Assembly (NCBI GenBank): GCA_050736615.1
Contig: JBOHWL010000134.1
Location: forward strand, 1 to 12,350
Source of the DNA: JBOHWJ01 sp050736615
GTDB taxonomy: Bacteria > Desulfobacterota > Binatia > Binatales > Binataceae
Reading direction: 5' to 3'
DNA length: 12,350 bases
In this document: in pieces, positions 12,348 to 12,350 of the stretch
How positions within the stretch are numbered: the first letter of the stretch is position 1
Layout: each line of letters begins with the position of its first letter
Made by a program: the position numbers and the translations under genes
Notes under the pieces: generated by a model
The model's database searches: none
The model's input: the letters and a program-made list of their open reading frames with translations, nothing else
Told to the model about the DNA's origin: nothing

Positions 12348-12350
12348 CTC

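Noticed and set aside
1..12350. CRISPR array, insertion sequence, phage or toxin-antitoxin genes
   Set aside because: No regularly spaced repeats, transposase or integrase motifs, or paired small toxin-like genes were seen. Gene content is housekeeping and catabolic.

Overview
This is a GC-rich bacterial chromosomal window that reads as ordinary core and catabolic genome. It shows no mobile element, phage gene, CRISPR array or rRNA. It holds nine complete protein genes, one gene cut by the left edge, one tRNA and one doubtful small ORF. A diderm bacterium is suggested by a lipoprotein signal and by a PII protein with a uridylylatable Tyr51. The single-chain, zinc-containing glycyl-tRNA synthetase and the enrichment in LLM-flavin and amidohydrolase enzymes would fit a deltaproteobacterium-like or Binatota-like soil lineage. 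That placement is a guess from gene style, not from a marker phylogeny.

Left part (1-4425, all minus strand). Transcription runs from a D-aminoacylase-like amidohydrolase (2734-4425) to an ACMSD/amidohydrolase_2-type hydrolase (1505-2605), then an LLM-class flavin-dependent oxidoreductase (191-1402), then the start of an alpha/beta hydrolase that leaves the window at base 1. Gaps of about 90-130 bp separate the genes. Together they look like a pathway for degrading a small organic compound, but the substrate cannot be read from sequence.

Middle (4426-5693). A 359-bp divergent intergenic region carries hairpins, an exact 10-bp tandem repeat and a candidate extended -10 promoter. It precedes a plus-strand gene for an HtrA-like protein with a PDZ domain. 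This protein keeps the catalytic-serine motif but has lost the His and Asp of the triad and has no signal peptide, so it is a probable cytoplasmic pseudoprotease.

Right-centre (5730-10497, minus strand). A YfcE-type phosphodiesterase, glycyl-tRNA synthetase and pyruvate phosphate dikinase lie head to tail with short gaps, probably as one transcription unit. Divergent to it is a small lipoprotein gene with an SH3-like C-terminus. Its leader holds three back-to-back short inverted repeats.

Right end (11031-12347, minus strand). tRNA-Pro(CGG) is followed 24 bp later by plsY (membrane phospholipid synthesis), then a possible 39-codon ORF, then the nitrogen regulator PII. Several genes use TTG or GTG starts, each supported by a good Shine-Dalgarno sequence.

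I found no clear multi-gene novel system. The items most worth a second look are the HtrA-like pseudoprotease, the D-aminoacylase homologue lacking two metal-ligand histidines, the PlsY with an altered motif 2, and the inverted-repeat cluster upstream of the lipoprotein.
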